A stretch of DNA of 64,000 nt from Thiodiazotropha sp040506705 (GTDB lineage Bacteria; Pseudomonadota; Gammaproteobacteria; Chromatiales; Chromatiaceae), in assembly GCA_040506705.1 (NCBI GenBank), contig JBEVWG010000031.1, positions 50,016 through 114,015 of the forward strand, written 5' to 3'. Position 1 is the first letter of the stretch; the number at the start of each line of letters is the position of its first letter. A model generated the notes under the pieces. It ran no database searches. It was not told where the DNA came from and saw only the letters and a list, made by a program, of their open reading frames with translations. The translations under genes and the position numbers were made by a program. Positions 51,376 through 58,909 of the stretch are shown one piece after another.

Positions 51376-51660
51376 ATGGAAGAAGAGATGACACTCGAAC
51401 AACTTAGCCCCGGCGACATGATTTTTGCTGCAAGCCATATCTATAATGATGGTGGTATTCCTGACATCCCTATGGATGCGCTTTTGGCCGAACCTGGTAC
51501 CAAAGGTGTAATTATTGAAACTGGCCATTTGGAGGAGGCACCAGATAGAGTGCTTTACCTGGTACGGTTTGAAGATTCAAAGTTGAATCTTGGCCCCCCT
51601 ACAGGTTGTTGGCCTGAAGAACTCACAACTTCAAAATTTGAAAAAAGTGATACTGAATGA
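51376..51660 (+). CDS. Small NifZ-domain protein
   Basis: A 94-residue protein with the NifZ-type beta domain: LEQLSPGDMIFAASHIYNDG, IPDIPMDALLAEPGTKGVII and LYLVRFEDSKLNLGPPTGCW, ending PEELT. This short form is common in nif clusters next to nifU/nifB. A longer NifZ (42079-41621) occurs in the nifV operon, so the genome has at least two. It is the only nif-type gene here on the plus strand, divergent from iscA. No good ribosome-binding site precedes the first ATG; an ATG four codons in is an alternative start. Confidence 0.8.
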   Translation: MEEEMTLEQLSPGDMIFAASHIYNDGGIPDIPMDALLAEPGTKGVIIETGHLEEAPDRVLYLVRFEDSKLNLGPPTGCWPEELTTSKFEKSDTE

Positions 51661-51698
51661 TGAGCAGATTGCTTTGTGCAATTGTGAATGGGTAACAA

Positions 51699-52076
51699 CT
51701 ATCTCGACCAGCGGCGCCAATATATTTCATCAAGCCAAACGCCAGTTGAGATAGTTGCTCTTCCCTCCACACGGCCTCGATAGAGATAGATCCATACCAT
51801 ACCCCAGGGTGATGGTATCAGTTCTCTTGTGTAGGCATGAGGATAGCCTTCAAGACGATCAAGCTTTTTCATCGTCAGGGCATCCACTTGATAGATTTCA
51901 CCCTCTATTGAGGTGCCGCCACCTTTGACAACACCAGGATAACCTCTCAAGTGAAACATCTTGTAATGGGGCTGGGTATTATATAGACCAACATAGGTTG
52001 CACTAGCGAGCAGGTGATGATTGACCTGGGCTTTTCTCAGAGTACCGTAGACAAATACTTTGGAGGTTGTTTTCAT
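51699..52076 (-). CDS. Gamma-glutamylcyclotransferase-like (AIG2 fold) protein
   Basis: A 125-residue GGCT/AIG2-fold protein. The N-terminal KVFVYGTLRKAQVNHHLLAS contains the substrate-binding YGTLR motif, and the probable catalytic Glu is in GEIYQVDALTMKKLDRLEGY (D-x-L-E-GY). Such enzymes release 5-oxoproline from gamma-glutamyl compounds. It lies in the nif region between the large nifE operon and the iscA block, with a 102-base gap upstream, so it may have its own promoter. A link to nitrogen fixation is not evident. Confidence 0.82.
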   Translation of the reverse strand: MKTTSKVFVYGTLRKAQVNHHLLASATYVGLYNTQPHYKMFHLRGYPGVVKGGGTSIEGEIYQVDALTMKKLDRLEGYPHAYTRELIPSPWGMVWIYLYRGRVEGRATISTGVWLDEIYWRRWSR

Positions 52077-52178
52077 GCTAACGATTAGCGTTCTACCTAA
52101 GTGACACTATAGTAAAACATGCTATGACCTTAGAAAGGTCACATTTCATCGGCCAATTCAAATTAAAAGCAAGTGCTA

Positions 52179-52589
52179 TTAACCACCAAGAATCAGTTCA
52201 TAGGCAGAACGCAACAACTCAAGTTCAATCCCTGGCAATCCTCTTGCCTGGGTGAGATCTATGAATTTCGCATTCGATTTTTCTACTATATCAAAGGGCG
52301 GATCCATGGTGTTTATATTCGCCAACAGGATGTCGATGTTCTCGCCTGGTACCTCAACGGTTTGACGATATTCGCTCTCAAATGCCAATGTATCCTTTTC
52401 CAGTCCCAACCTTTTTTCAGTCTCATTCAATATCGCTGCAGGGTGGAAGACCGTATCGGGTCGGGTTGATACAACCGCAGAGAGATTGGGTAAAGGTTCA
52501 AATGCGCAAACAGTCTGCTCCTCAAACATGAGGAATCTCGTACGCGCACTAGTAGCCTGCTTATGGTATAGAATAACCCGATGATCCAT
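52179..52589 (-). CDS. Nif-linked hypothetical protein (136 aa)
   Basis: A 136-residue soluble protein I do not recognise. It starts MDHRVILYHKQATSARTRFL and has a mixed alpha/beta pattern (VCAFEPLPNLSAVVSTRPDT, VPGENIDILLANINTMDPPF). It has a single cysteine and no known metal-binding or catalytic motif. It is the last gene of the continuous minus-strand run that starts at nifE, 33 bases after the 132-residue gene. Cotranscription with nif genes suggests an accessory role in nitrogenase assembly or protection, but this is inference. Confidence 0.65.
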   Translation of the reverse strand: MDHRVILYHKQATSARTRFLMFEEQTVCAFEPLPNLSAVVSTRPDTVFHPAAILNETEKRLGLEKDTLAFESEYRQTVEVPGENIDILLANINTMDPPFDIVEKSNAKFIDLTQARGLPGIELELLRSAYELILGG

Positions 52590-52622
52590 TAGTTTTTTTC
52601 TTAATCTGTAATATGGTTAAAA

Positions 52623-52997
52623 TTATTCAGGTACGGCCAGAAGCCTGGGTTCTGCTCTTATTTCACTACCTTTTCCCCACGCATTAACCGCCTCTACAAA
52701 CCAATCAGATTTTGTAGGATGGGGTCTGACAATATCATGTTCGACAAAAAAGGTACCATCAGCATGAAACAATAGTGTACCAAGCTTATGACCCTGCTCA
52801 TTAAGCCAGTCACCAACCAGACTGAACTCACTATTAGAGGGATCTCGTTCGAGGCGATAGCTTGCCTCCTGTGGAGATTTCAAGCTGATTTCAGATTCTG
52901 AGAAACCCAGTTTTGTAACCTCTTCATAGAGGCGTTTGTGTACAGATAAAGCAAGTTTCTCAATTTTGTAAAAACGAACTGCGACTGACTCATCCAT
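52623..52997 (-). CDS. Nif-linked hypothetical protein (about 124 aa)
   Basis: A soluble protein of about 124 residues I do not recognise. It begins MDESVAVRFYKIEKLALSVH and contains SPQEASYRLERDPSNSEFSL and TLLFHADGTFFVEHDIVRPH. No cysteine or cofactor motif is visible. An upstream in-frame start would add eight residues inside the TPR gene; the ATG at 52995-52997 has a GAGG site eight bases ahead and overlaps the TPR gene stop, so it is preferred. The run of coupled genes places it in the nifE operon. Confidence 0.65.
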   Translation of the reverse strand: MDESVAVRFYKIEKLALSVHKRLYEEVTKLGFSESEISLKSPQEASYRLERDPSNSEFSLVGDWLNEQGHKLGTLLFHADGTFFVEHDIVRPHPTKSDWFVEAVNAWGKGSEIRAEPRLLAVPE

Positions 52998-53529
52998 CGT
53001 TTTCGTCCTCATTAATAGCATCTAAAAGGTCACGAATAACATCGGCACCAACCTGATCCATAGGATCAAGACGAGAAAGTGCATTCAAGATCGATTGCGC
53101 TTCCTCTATGTCGTTTTGACGTAAGCGGATGAAGGCAAGTGCCTTGAGACTGTAGAGGTAAAACCGGCCTGGTTTACGAGGATCATTCCAATCTGTGGTA
53201 TGTGGGTGGAGTTGATGCCAATCCTGGTTAAAACCACCCTGCTCCGCCGCAAGCTTGAGAACTTTAATTGCCAGTTTTTCTGCTATCTCAGTCTCGCCTT
53301 GATAGAAATGAAACTTATATCGTGCGATGAGTACTTCGATCTGTTCTGGTGCAATCTGTTCCGCGTGTTTCAGTGCTTCTGAAGAAGCCTCTCTCGAGGA
53401 GATCAGGGATGCCGCTTTTTGTAGTTGAGCGTCCGCTTCAGGCTCTATATCAAAACCGAAATGAACCTCATTTCCGACAAGTCGGACTACATTAGACGGA
53501 TGCCCTGATCCACTCGAATTCTGATTCAA
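52990..53529 (-). CDS. TPR-like nif-linked protein (paralogue of 42433-42957)
   Basis: A 179-residue helical-repeat protein. It includes IEVLIARYKFHFYQGETEIA, EKLAIKVLKLAAEQGGFNQD and GRFYLYSLKALAFIRLRQND, and ends EEAQSILNALSRLDPMDQVG then ADVIRDLLDAI. This layout parallels the TPR-like protein between cysE and nifW. The start is a TTG at 53527-53529, overlapping the stop of the [2Fe-2S] ferredoxin gene (TTGA), with AAGGAG about 11 bases upstream. Its role is unknown; a chaperone-like function in nitrogenase maturation is inferred. Confidence 0.72.
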   Translation of the reverse strand: MNQNSSGSGHPSNVVRLVGNEVHFGFDIEPEADAQLQKAASLISSREASSEALKHAEQIAPEQIEVLIARYKFHFYQGETEIAEKLAIKVLKLAAEQGGFNQDWHQLHPHTTDWNDPRKPGRFYLYSLKALAFIRLRQNDIEEAQSILNALSRLDPMDQVGADVIRDLLDAINEDENDG

Positions 53530-53852
53530 TCCCAGAACTCCTTAGCAACTTTTAACCGCTCTATTGGCTGGTCATTCTGAAGGTGTTCATCATATATGGC
53601 TGCCACATCAACTTTTGATACTCCGCCATACATCACGCCTTCAGGATAGACAAGTACAGAAGGGCCTTCGCTACAAGGTCCCAGGCAACTTGTTGTGGTG
53701 ACCTGTACTTGATCAAAAAGTTGACGCTCCTGTAAGTGCCAGAAGAACTCCTCAGCAACCTCAGCGCACTTTTTTTGGCTGCATGAGGGTCTTGGGTGCC
53801 CTAGTGGGCGATCTTGTACACAGACAAAGACATGTTTTTTAGGTTTAGGCAT
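53526..53852 (-). CDS. Thioredoxin-like [2Fe-2S] ferredoxin (nif-linked)
   Basis: A 108-residue thioredoxin-fold [2Fe-2S] ferredoxin of the Azotobacter FeSI / Aquifex Fd4 type. Cysteine ligands lie in VFVCVQDRPLGHPRPSCSQK and TTTSCLGPCSEGPSVLVYPE, the C-x(11-12)-C and C-x3-C pattern typical of the family. It may carry electrons in nitrogenase assembly or protect the enzyme. An AGGAG site precedes the ATG. It follows the nif-specific ferredoxin III by 26 bases and overlaps the next gene by four. Confidence 0.88.
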   Translation of the reverse strand: MPKPKKHVFVCVQDRPLGHPRPSCSQKKCAEVAEEFFWHLQERQLFDQVQVTTTSCLGPCSEGPSVLVYPEGVMYGGVSKVDVAAIYDEHLQNDQPIERLKVAKEFWD

Positions 53853-53878
53853 ATTGCTACTCCTGCCGTTGATTCAGA

Positions 53879-54205
53879 TCATGCAACAGCAGTCTGGGGT
53901 TCATGTGTAAAACAGTTTTTAGGACAGATACGCGCACAAGATCCGCAACCAATACAGTCCAAGCTGTTTTTCAGACTCATTACCATCGCGGTATCATCTG
54001 AAAAACCATCATCATCATCGTCGTCATCATAATCATCATCGTCCAGGAGTTCTTCAACATCTTCCCGTTCAATAAGGTCGAACACTTCACGCGGACAAAC
54101 CTTGAAACAACGACCGCAACCAATGCAGTCCTGCTGATTGATATCCATAACAAAGGCAGGCGTGTACTCTTCACCACCTCGTGTCAAACCTGTAATCATC
54201 GACAT
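53879..54205 (-). CDS. Nif-specific ferredoxin III (FdxB-like) with an Asp-rich insertion
   Basis: A 108-residue 2[4Fe-4S] ferredoxin. Each cluster motif is present: QQDCIGCGRCFKVCPREVFD near residues 25-44 and LDCIGCGSCARICPKNCF near 83-100. Between them is a strongly acidic linker in which about 14 of 20 residues are aspartate, encoded by GAT/GAC-repeat DNA. In nif clusters FdxB lies next to nifX-associated genes, as here, and probably donates electrons for cofactor synthesis or nitrogenase. The ATG has a GAGGA site. The acidic insertion is absent from typical FdxB. Confidence 0.92.
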   Translation of the reverse strand: MSMITGLTRGGEEYTPAFVMDINQQDCIGCGRCFKVCPREVFDLIEREDVEELLDDDDYDDDDDDDGFSDDTAMVMSLKNSLDCIGCGSCARICPKNCFTHEPQTAVA

Positions 54206-54215
54206 AAAACTATCC

Positions 54216-54431
54216 TCAATTCATCTCTTCTTCAGCTGCCTTGTAGGCGGCTACAGCATCTGCCCAGGCCTGACAAGCATCGTATGTTGCTTGTGCTATC
54301 GCTGGGATCTCTTCAAACGCCGCTGGTAAGCGGTCTTCCACCAGGTCGTGAAGCTCACCGGCTTTTTCAGTCGCGATGCGCTTTGCTCTTTTGGTCGCCT
54401 TGAGCATGGCTTTGAGCTCTTCTTCAGTCAT
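54216..54431 (-). CDS. CCE_0567-family (DUF683) small helical protein
   Basis: A 71-residue, wholly helical protein matching the nif-linked DUF683/CCE_0567 family: TEEELKAMLKATKRAKRIAT, EKAGELHDLVEDRLPAAFEE and IPAIAQATYDACQAWADAVA. The family crystallised as an antiparallel helix-pair and may bind iron, but its function is uncertain. It always sits between the NifX-associated (DUF269) gene and the ferredoxin gene, as here, with 10 bases on each side. A GGAGTAGG site precedes the ATG. It acts in the cytoplasm. Confidence 0.9.
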   Translation of the reverse strand: MTEEELKAMLKATKRAKRIATEKAGELHDLVEDRLPAAFEEIPAIAQATYDACQAWADAVAAYKAAEEEMN

Positions 54432-54441
54432 CGCCTACTCC

Positions 54442-54915
54442 TTACATCCCTGCAACTTTAGGATTTTGACCAATAATTTCTAATGCCACTGATAACAGTT
54501 TGTCTGCTTCATCTTTCATTTTTGAAAGAGATGCAAAACCAAACCTATGGACATCACGCAGTGTTTTGTCCATGACCACTAATTTACCCACTGTAATAAG
54601 TGCCCGCCCAAAACCTTCATGGCTAAGGTTCAGCAGTGGTACTGCCATCAAGCCGCACTCTTTTTCGATCATGGCAGATATCGCATTATAAAAAGCTTTA
54701 AGTCTTGCCATGGTAATCTCATCCGGATCACCAATAACTGGAATCTCACGCTTTTTCTCTTTTGTCAGAACAAAGGGCTCCAGTATTTTGGCTATGGACC
54801 AATCATCGTAAGTGCCATAAGTGTCGATTGCGCGCATCTGGCGCACCATTTCCCGGGCAAAATCAGTCTCCAGGACAGGATCGTCATCGCTAATCAGCAT
54901 AACTGCCTCATTCAT
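54442..54915 (-). CDS. NifX-associated nitrogen fixation protein (DUF269)
   Basis: A 157-residue DUF269 protein. Characteristic segments are FAREMVRQMRAIDTYGTYDD, WSIAKILEPFVLTKEKKREI and LLNLSHEGFGRALITVGKLV, followed by VMDKTLRDVHRFGFASLSKM. It is found after nifX in nearly all diazotroph clusters and is thought to help FeMo-cofactor synthesis. Here an RseC homologue is inserted between nifX and this gene, which is unusual. A GAGGAG site precedes the ATG. It is soluble and helical. Confidence 0.92.
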   Translation of the reverse strand: MNEAVMLISDDDPVLETDFAREMVRQMRAIDTYGTYDDWSIAKILEPFVLTKEKKREIPVIGDPDEITMARLKAFYNAISAMIEKECGLMAVPLLNLSHEGFGRALITVGKLVVMDKTLRDVHRFGFASLSKMKDEADKLLSVALEIIGQNPKVAGM

Positions 54916-54919
54916 CAGT

Positions 54920-55405
54920 TTAACTCCTCAAATGTTTCGGGAATACGACATGCTTGTAACCATTTTCAACTACTTTCAGTAGCTGAGGTCCATATGCTTG
55001 CCGCGAAAGATCCGTTTTTGTATACCAGCGAACTCCCACCAGCCCTACCAGCAAACCGGCCAGTGCAAAAAGAGTCTGCATGCCGTCATCGATTCCAATA
55101 GCGCTGCCCAGCAATGTTGCGGCCAGCATAAATACCAAGGGGACGAGATAGGCCAACACCGAGGCTCTTGCTATCAATCGTCCAGGCACACCAATTACCA
55201 CCTGATCACCGGCTTTCGCCTGCATCGTGTTAGCTAGCTTCAATCTGTTTCTCTGCACACCAAAAAGACGCGCAACAACCGCAGTTGTACAGTTTGAACT
55301 TGAGCAGTGTGAACATCCGCTTCTGGCTTCCGTTTCCACCAAAATTTTTTCACCAACCACCTCGACTACACGACCTTGCTCTTCAAGCATCTCCTCGGTC
55401 TGCAT
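54920..55405 (-). CDS. RseC/MucC-family membrane protein within the nif operon
   Basis: A 161-residue protein of the RseC family (positive regulator of sigma-E; part of the SoxR-reducing system with the Rsx/Rnf complex). The N-terminus is cytoplasmic with EEQGRVVEVVGEKILVETEA and a cysteine group, SGCSHCSSSNCTTAVV (C-x2-C-x5-C). Two membrane helices follow (ASVLAYLVPLVFMLAATLLG, MQTLFALAGLLVGLVGVRWY). The ATG at 55403-55405 has a GGGAGGAG site, better than the upstream TTG. Insertion between nifX and the DUF269 gene suggests it serves the Rnf-type electron supply to nitrogenase; that is inference. Confidence 0.85.
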   Translation of the reverse strand: MQTEEMLEEQGRVVEVVGEKILVETEARSGCSHCSSSNCTTAVVARLFGVQRNRLKLANTMQAKAGDQVVIGVPGRLIARASVLAYLVPLVFMLAATLLGSAIGIDDGMQTLFALAGLLVGLVGVRWYTKTDLSRQAYGPQLLKVVENGYKHVVFPKHLRS

Positions 55406-55407
55406 GG

Positions 55408-55893
55408 CTACTCCTCCCAACCTTCCTGTTCCATATCATCGAAACGAGAAGGGTCAACTGGTGCTGTGCTCTTTATTGCCCTTGCCAGCCAACTTCCTGG
55501 TCCATCACGAAGTTCCTGCTGCAATGCTTCAAGCAGTGAGGCGATTGACGCCCCAGGTGAAATCTTTACCGGTTGTATGCCTTTTAATTTCAACTGATTG
55601 ATTGCTGATGCACCAACAGCTTGGCTGTACACTGCAATACAGCCTTCCAATGCATTGATCTTGGCAACCAATTTGTCTTCATTACCATCCATATCCAACA
55701 TGCCGAACTCGACTGCTTCAACAAAGCAGACCTTTTCCTGATCCAGGGCATAGATAGCGAAAGACTGGGCAGCACCAAAGTGCTGATCCACTCGCTTCAT
55801 ATCACTTGTGGCAAATGCAACTTTTAGTGCTGTTGCCATCCAACCATCCTCAGTGGTGCAGCCCACGAGTTGCAATCGTCTCGTTATGCTCAT
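55408..55893 (-). CDS. nifX: FeMo-cofactor carrier NifX
   Basis: A 161-residue NifX. It matches Azotobacter NifX throughout: TALKVAFATSDMKRVDQHFG, AAQSFAIYALDQEKVCFVEA, GCIAVYSQAVGASAINQLKL and LQQELRDGPGSWLARAIKST, ending MEQEGWEE. NifX binds NifB-co and VK-cluster during FeMo-cofactor transfer. It overlaps nifN by 44 bases at the chosen start (MSITRRLQLV), which aligns with the Azotobacter N-terminus; a later ATG at 55839 has the better ribosome-binding site and remains possible. The rseC-like gene follows within three bases. Confidence 0.93.
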   Translation of the reverse strand: MSITRRLQLVGCTTEDGWMATALKVAFATSDMKRVDQHFGAAQSFAIYALDQEKVCFVEAVEFGMLDMDGNEDKLVAKINALEGCIAVYSQAVGASAINQLKLKGIQPVKISPGASIASLLEALQQELRDGPGSWLARAIKSTAPVDPSRFDDMEQEGWEE

Positions 55894-57271
55894 TTACCAC
55901 CTCCAGGTAGTCTCTCTTTTGTGCGTATATGGAACGATAGGGAGAGATCTCCCCCTTTTCCAAAGTGAGCATGATGTTGGCTAAATCAAAGAGTGTTTGG
56001 CGACTACCCCGGTATCCTATCCATGTCTTTTGATAGCCACCCAGGAAGTCGTATTGTGGAAAGCCGGCACGTAGCAGAGGTATACCTAATCGCTGCGCAC
56101 TTTCTGTACCATGTGAGTTGGTAATCAGTATCTCTGCCCCACCCTCTTTAGCCATTTTTTCCAAGTCTTCAAGATCACCAATCTTGACCTTTTCTGAAGC
56201 TACTGTTTTCAATGATGGTGCATTTACTGGCGCTACAGCGGCCACGGTTTCTGCACCAACACCGGCTAACATCTGACTCAGGGCAACCAAGTGATCAGGA
56301 TCGGCGGCCAAAGCAAACCGTGACATGCCCAGCATAAAGTGACAGTCCAGCATTGCATCCTGCAGCTGGGCACGTTGTCGCTCTAATTTTGCTGGGACAG
56401 GTTCTTCAGAAATCTTGTGCAGTGTATCGATAAAGGTATCAACTGCTTCCAGCCCCATAAGATGTCCAATTCGGTGATCGGGCACTCCTGTCAAGTCATG
56501 CAACATGTCTGCTGCTTTATTCAGTGCATCTCCGATGACTAAGGTTGCCTTGGCATCTCCCAAGGTCAAGAGCTCTGAGATATCTGTTCCACCAATAGTT
56601 AATGGTGAAAAATCATCTTCACCTAAATGACCATCCAAAGAATCAGATAAATCCGGTATCACAACTGGTCGTAAATTGAATGACTCAATGATCTCTTTCA
56701 GCTCCTCCAGATCACCCGGGGTCAGGGATGGACCTACCAGTACATTCACCTGCCTTTGACGTCTTCCAGGAGATGTACTGGCATCACTGGCAGAGGGAAC
56801 GATTGTTTTGATGATGGCTTCAACCGCTTTTGCAAAACCGCTTTCGAGACAGCCGCTATAGTCAGGTGTGGTGACAGGCACCACTGGAATGTTATCGAAT
56901 TGTGGATTTTGATCACGAAACATCTTAACCGCCATGCGCACATCGCTGCCCTGTGTCTCGGAGAGTCCTGTGGTTGGCACACCCAACAAAGAAGGTTTGT
57001 TTTTCTCAGCTATTGTTTTAAGTCCTTCTACAACACTATCTTCTGATCCCATAATGGTTGTGACCTGATCCATTGCCGTAGTCTGAAGCGGGATAGGTTC
57101 ACGAAAGTGGCGCACAAAAAAGACCTTGCCAAACGCAGTGCAACCCTGAGAACCATGCAGCATGGGTATAGAGCGGCGAAAACCTAGAAAGGCGAGAGCT
57201 GCACCCAGGGTCTGGCTAGCTTTCAAAGGACTCACTGAGAGTGCTTTATTACGTTTGATAATCTCGGTCAT
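55850..57271 (-). CDS. nifN: FeMo-cofactor scaffold subunit NifN
   Basis: A 473-residue NifN, the NifK-like subunit of the NifEN scaffold on which NifB-co is matured to FeMo-co. Motifs: LAFLGFRRSIPMLHGSQGCT (cluster cysteine), TTAMDQVTTIMGSEDSVVEG and NSHGTESAQRLGIPLLRAGF. Length is normal. The ATG overlaps the nifE stop by four bases, indicating coupled synthesis of the two subunits. The gene is followed by overlapping nifX. Strong overall family identity leaves little doubt. Confidence 0.96.
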   Translation of the reverse strand: MTEIIKRNKALSVSPLKASQTLGAALAFLGFRRSIPMLHGSQGCTAFGKVFFVRHFREPIPLQTTAMDQVTTIMGSEDSVVEGLKTIAEKNKPSLLGVPTTGLSETQGSDVRMAVKMFRDQNPQFDNIPVVPVTTPDYSGCLESGFAKAVEAIIKTIVPSASDASTSPGRRQRQVNVLVGPSLTPGDLEELKEIIESFNLRPVVIPDLSDSLDGHLGEDDFSPLTIGGTDISELLTLGDAKATLVIGDALNKAADMLHDLTGVPDHRIGHLMGLEAVDTFIDTLHKISEEPVPAKLERQRAQLQDAMLDCHFMLGMSRFALAADPDHLVALSQMLAGVGAETVAAVAPVNAPSLKTVASEKVKIGDLEDLEKMAKEGGAEILITNSHGTESAQRLGIPLLRAGFPQYDFLGGYQKTWIGYRGSRQTLFDLANIMLTLEKGEISPYRSIYAQKRDYLEVVNEHNETIATRGLHH

Positions 57272-58680
57272 GACTTGGCCTCCTGACTTTGTGAGGAGGA
57301 AGATGATGACAACCAGGGAGCAGGCGTACGCACCTGCGCCCAGATCGGACTTTCAATAGTCAGCACCAGTTGACGCGCCAGCTCAACCATCCCCTGGTAG
57401 CCGGCATATCCAAATTCACGTTCCTGGTTGATATCGAGAAAGGGAATGCGTGCTTTTAATGCAGTGTACATATTTCGTCCACCTGCGATCAGCACGTCGA
57501 CGTTCTTATCATGCACGATATTGATCAATGCACGGGGATTGCCTTCTTCCAACATAACAGCATCCTCGCCCATCAACTCTCTGATACGGGCTTTATCCTC
57601 TTCTGTGGACTTCTTGGTACCTGTGGCAACGACGTCCATGCCGAGATCCTGTAGTGCCGCTATTACAGACCAGGACTTGACACCGCCGGTATAGAGCAAG
57701 ACTCTACGACCACGCAGCTTTTTTCGCCATGGCTCAAGTTGCGCATCGATTTTAGCCTCTTCTCGAGCGATCAATGCTTCTGTTCTCTGGCTGAGATCTT
57801 CATCATCAATCAATCGAGCAAAATCCCTTAGTGCTTGAGAGACATCACGCACACCATAGAAACTGCCTTCAAACCAAGGGGTATCAAAGGCATCCTGCAA
57901 CTTACGAGCTACATTAATCATTGCCTTTGAGCAGACCATCATGTTGGCAGAAGAGCGGTGCATGGTCTGCACCTCACGATAGCGGGCGTCTCCTGATAAG
58001 GTGCACAGCACACGCAGCCCGAGTTCATCGAGCAGAGGCAGGACATGCCAGAGTTCTCCAGCGATATTGTATTCACCAATCAATGCAACATCGTGAACCT
58101 TGATTCCTTCTCGAATTGCATCTTCCGGCAGTGGATCAGGTTCTCGGGTACCACAAACATACTTGACCATGGATTCGCCAGCGATGCGGTTACCAAGGTT
58201 TTTGGTACCGTAGAATCCTGCCGCATCGACCGGCACCACTGGTGTTCCCCAACGGGTCTCAGCAGCTTTGCAAACTGCCTCTATATCATCACCCACCAAC
58301 GCGGGAACGCAAGTATTGTAGACAAAAACTGCTGATGGTGAATAACTCTCTACAGCTTGTTTGATGGCATGAAAGAGGCGTTTTTCACCACGCCCCATAA
58401 TCACATCCTGTTCCGTCAGGTCAGTTGTCATACCAATTCGAAAAAGACGTGAACCGCTCGATCTCGTGCCTCGGTTGTCCCATGAACTACCAGCGCAGGC
58501 AATTGACCCATGAACAATATGAGCGACGTCAGCTATGGGTAGCAGAGCAATTTGTGCACCGTCAAACGCACATCCACCTGCTGTTGCACCAGGTTTCGGC
58601 TTGGCACAACCAGATTTGGACTTCTTGTTGTGGGCGCATGCCGGTTCATCAAGAAGAGCGGCTATCTCTTTCTGTTTCAT
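57268..58680 (-). CDS. nifE: FeMo-cofactor scaffold subunit NifE
   Basis: A 470-residue NifE, the NifD-like partner of NifN. The N-terminus KQKEIAALLDEPACAHNKKS followed by the Cys-rich GCAKPKPGATAGGCAFDGAQ and PIADVAHIVHGSIACAGSSW is characteristic; the YNTCVPALVGDDIEAVCKAA segment holds another cluster cysteine. The ATG at 58678-58680 is chosen because the longer frame (19 residues more) starts inside a sigma-54 promoter and does not resemble NifE. It heads the operon nifE-nifN-nifX-rseC-DUF269-DUF683-fdxB-[2Fe-2S]-TPR and two unknown genes. A C-terminal Ser-rich tail is present. Confidence 0.97.
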   Translation of the reverse strand: MKQKEIAALLDEPACAHNKKSKSGCAKPKPGATAGGCAFDGAQIALLPIADVAHIVHGSIACAGSSWDNRGTRSSGSRLFRIGMTTDLTEQDVIMGRGEKRLFHAIKQAVESYSPSAVFVYNTCVPALVGDDIEAVCKAAETRWGTPVVPVDAAGFYGTKNLGNRIAGESMVKYVCGTREPDPLPEDAIREGIKVHDVALIGEYNIAGELWHVLPLLDELGLRVLCTLSGDARYREVQTMHRSSANMMVCSKAMINVARKLQDAFDTPWFEGSFYGVRDVSQALRDFARLIDDEDLSQRTEALIAREEAKIDAQLEPWRKKLRGRRVLLYTGGVKSWSVIAALQDLGMDVVATGTKKSTEEDKARIRELMGEDAVMLEEGNPRALINIVHDKNVDVLIAGGRNMYTALKARIPFLDINQEREFGYAGYQGMVELARQLVLTIESPIWAQVRTPAPWLSSSSSSQSQEAKS

Positions 58681-58721
58681 GTTATGGTCATGACTCCAAA
58701 AGGTTTGATAGATAGCCTTAT

Positions 58722-58736
58722 GCAATCGATATGCCA
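58722..58736 (-). promoter_or_regulatory. Sigma-54 promoter of the nifE operon
   Basis: Minus strand reads TGGCATATCGATTGC, matching TGGCAC-N5-TTGC except for T in place of C; GG and GC are ten bases apart. The start would be near 58710, about 30 bases ahead of the nifE ATG. Confidence 0.85.
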
Positions 58737-58780
58737 CAACGCATCTTATTGTTTATTAATACTTATTTTGAATGCTCTTT

Positions 58781-58796
58781 TGTAACAAACCCGACA
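58781..58796. promoter_or_regulatory. NifA upstream activator site of nifE
   Basis: TGTAACAAACCCGACA fits TGT-N10-ACA exactly. It is 45 bases upstream of the -24 element, close but within the known range. Confidence 0.78.
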
Positions 58797-58909
58797 ATTT
58801 GTACTGTTTGTAGGGACTCTCATACAGTAAGTTGCCTGTAGAGCCTCAGTTTGTCTGACAAATTCTCTTCGAACCGCACCAAAAGAGTGCTTTAAGGCCT
58901 GGAAAGCTA

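Noticed and set aside
54619..55101. Plus-strand open frame of 160 codons opposite DUF269 and rseC genes
   Set aside because: It is antisense to two recognised genes and its product has no coherent pattern.
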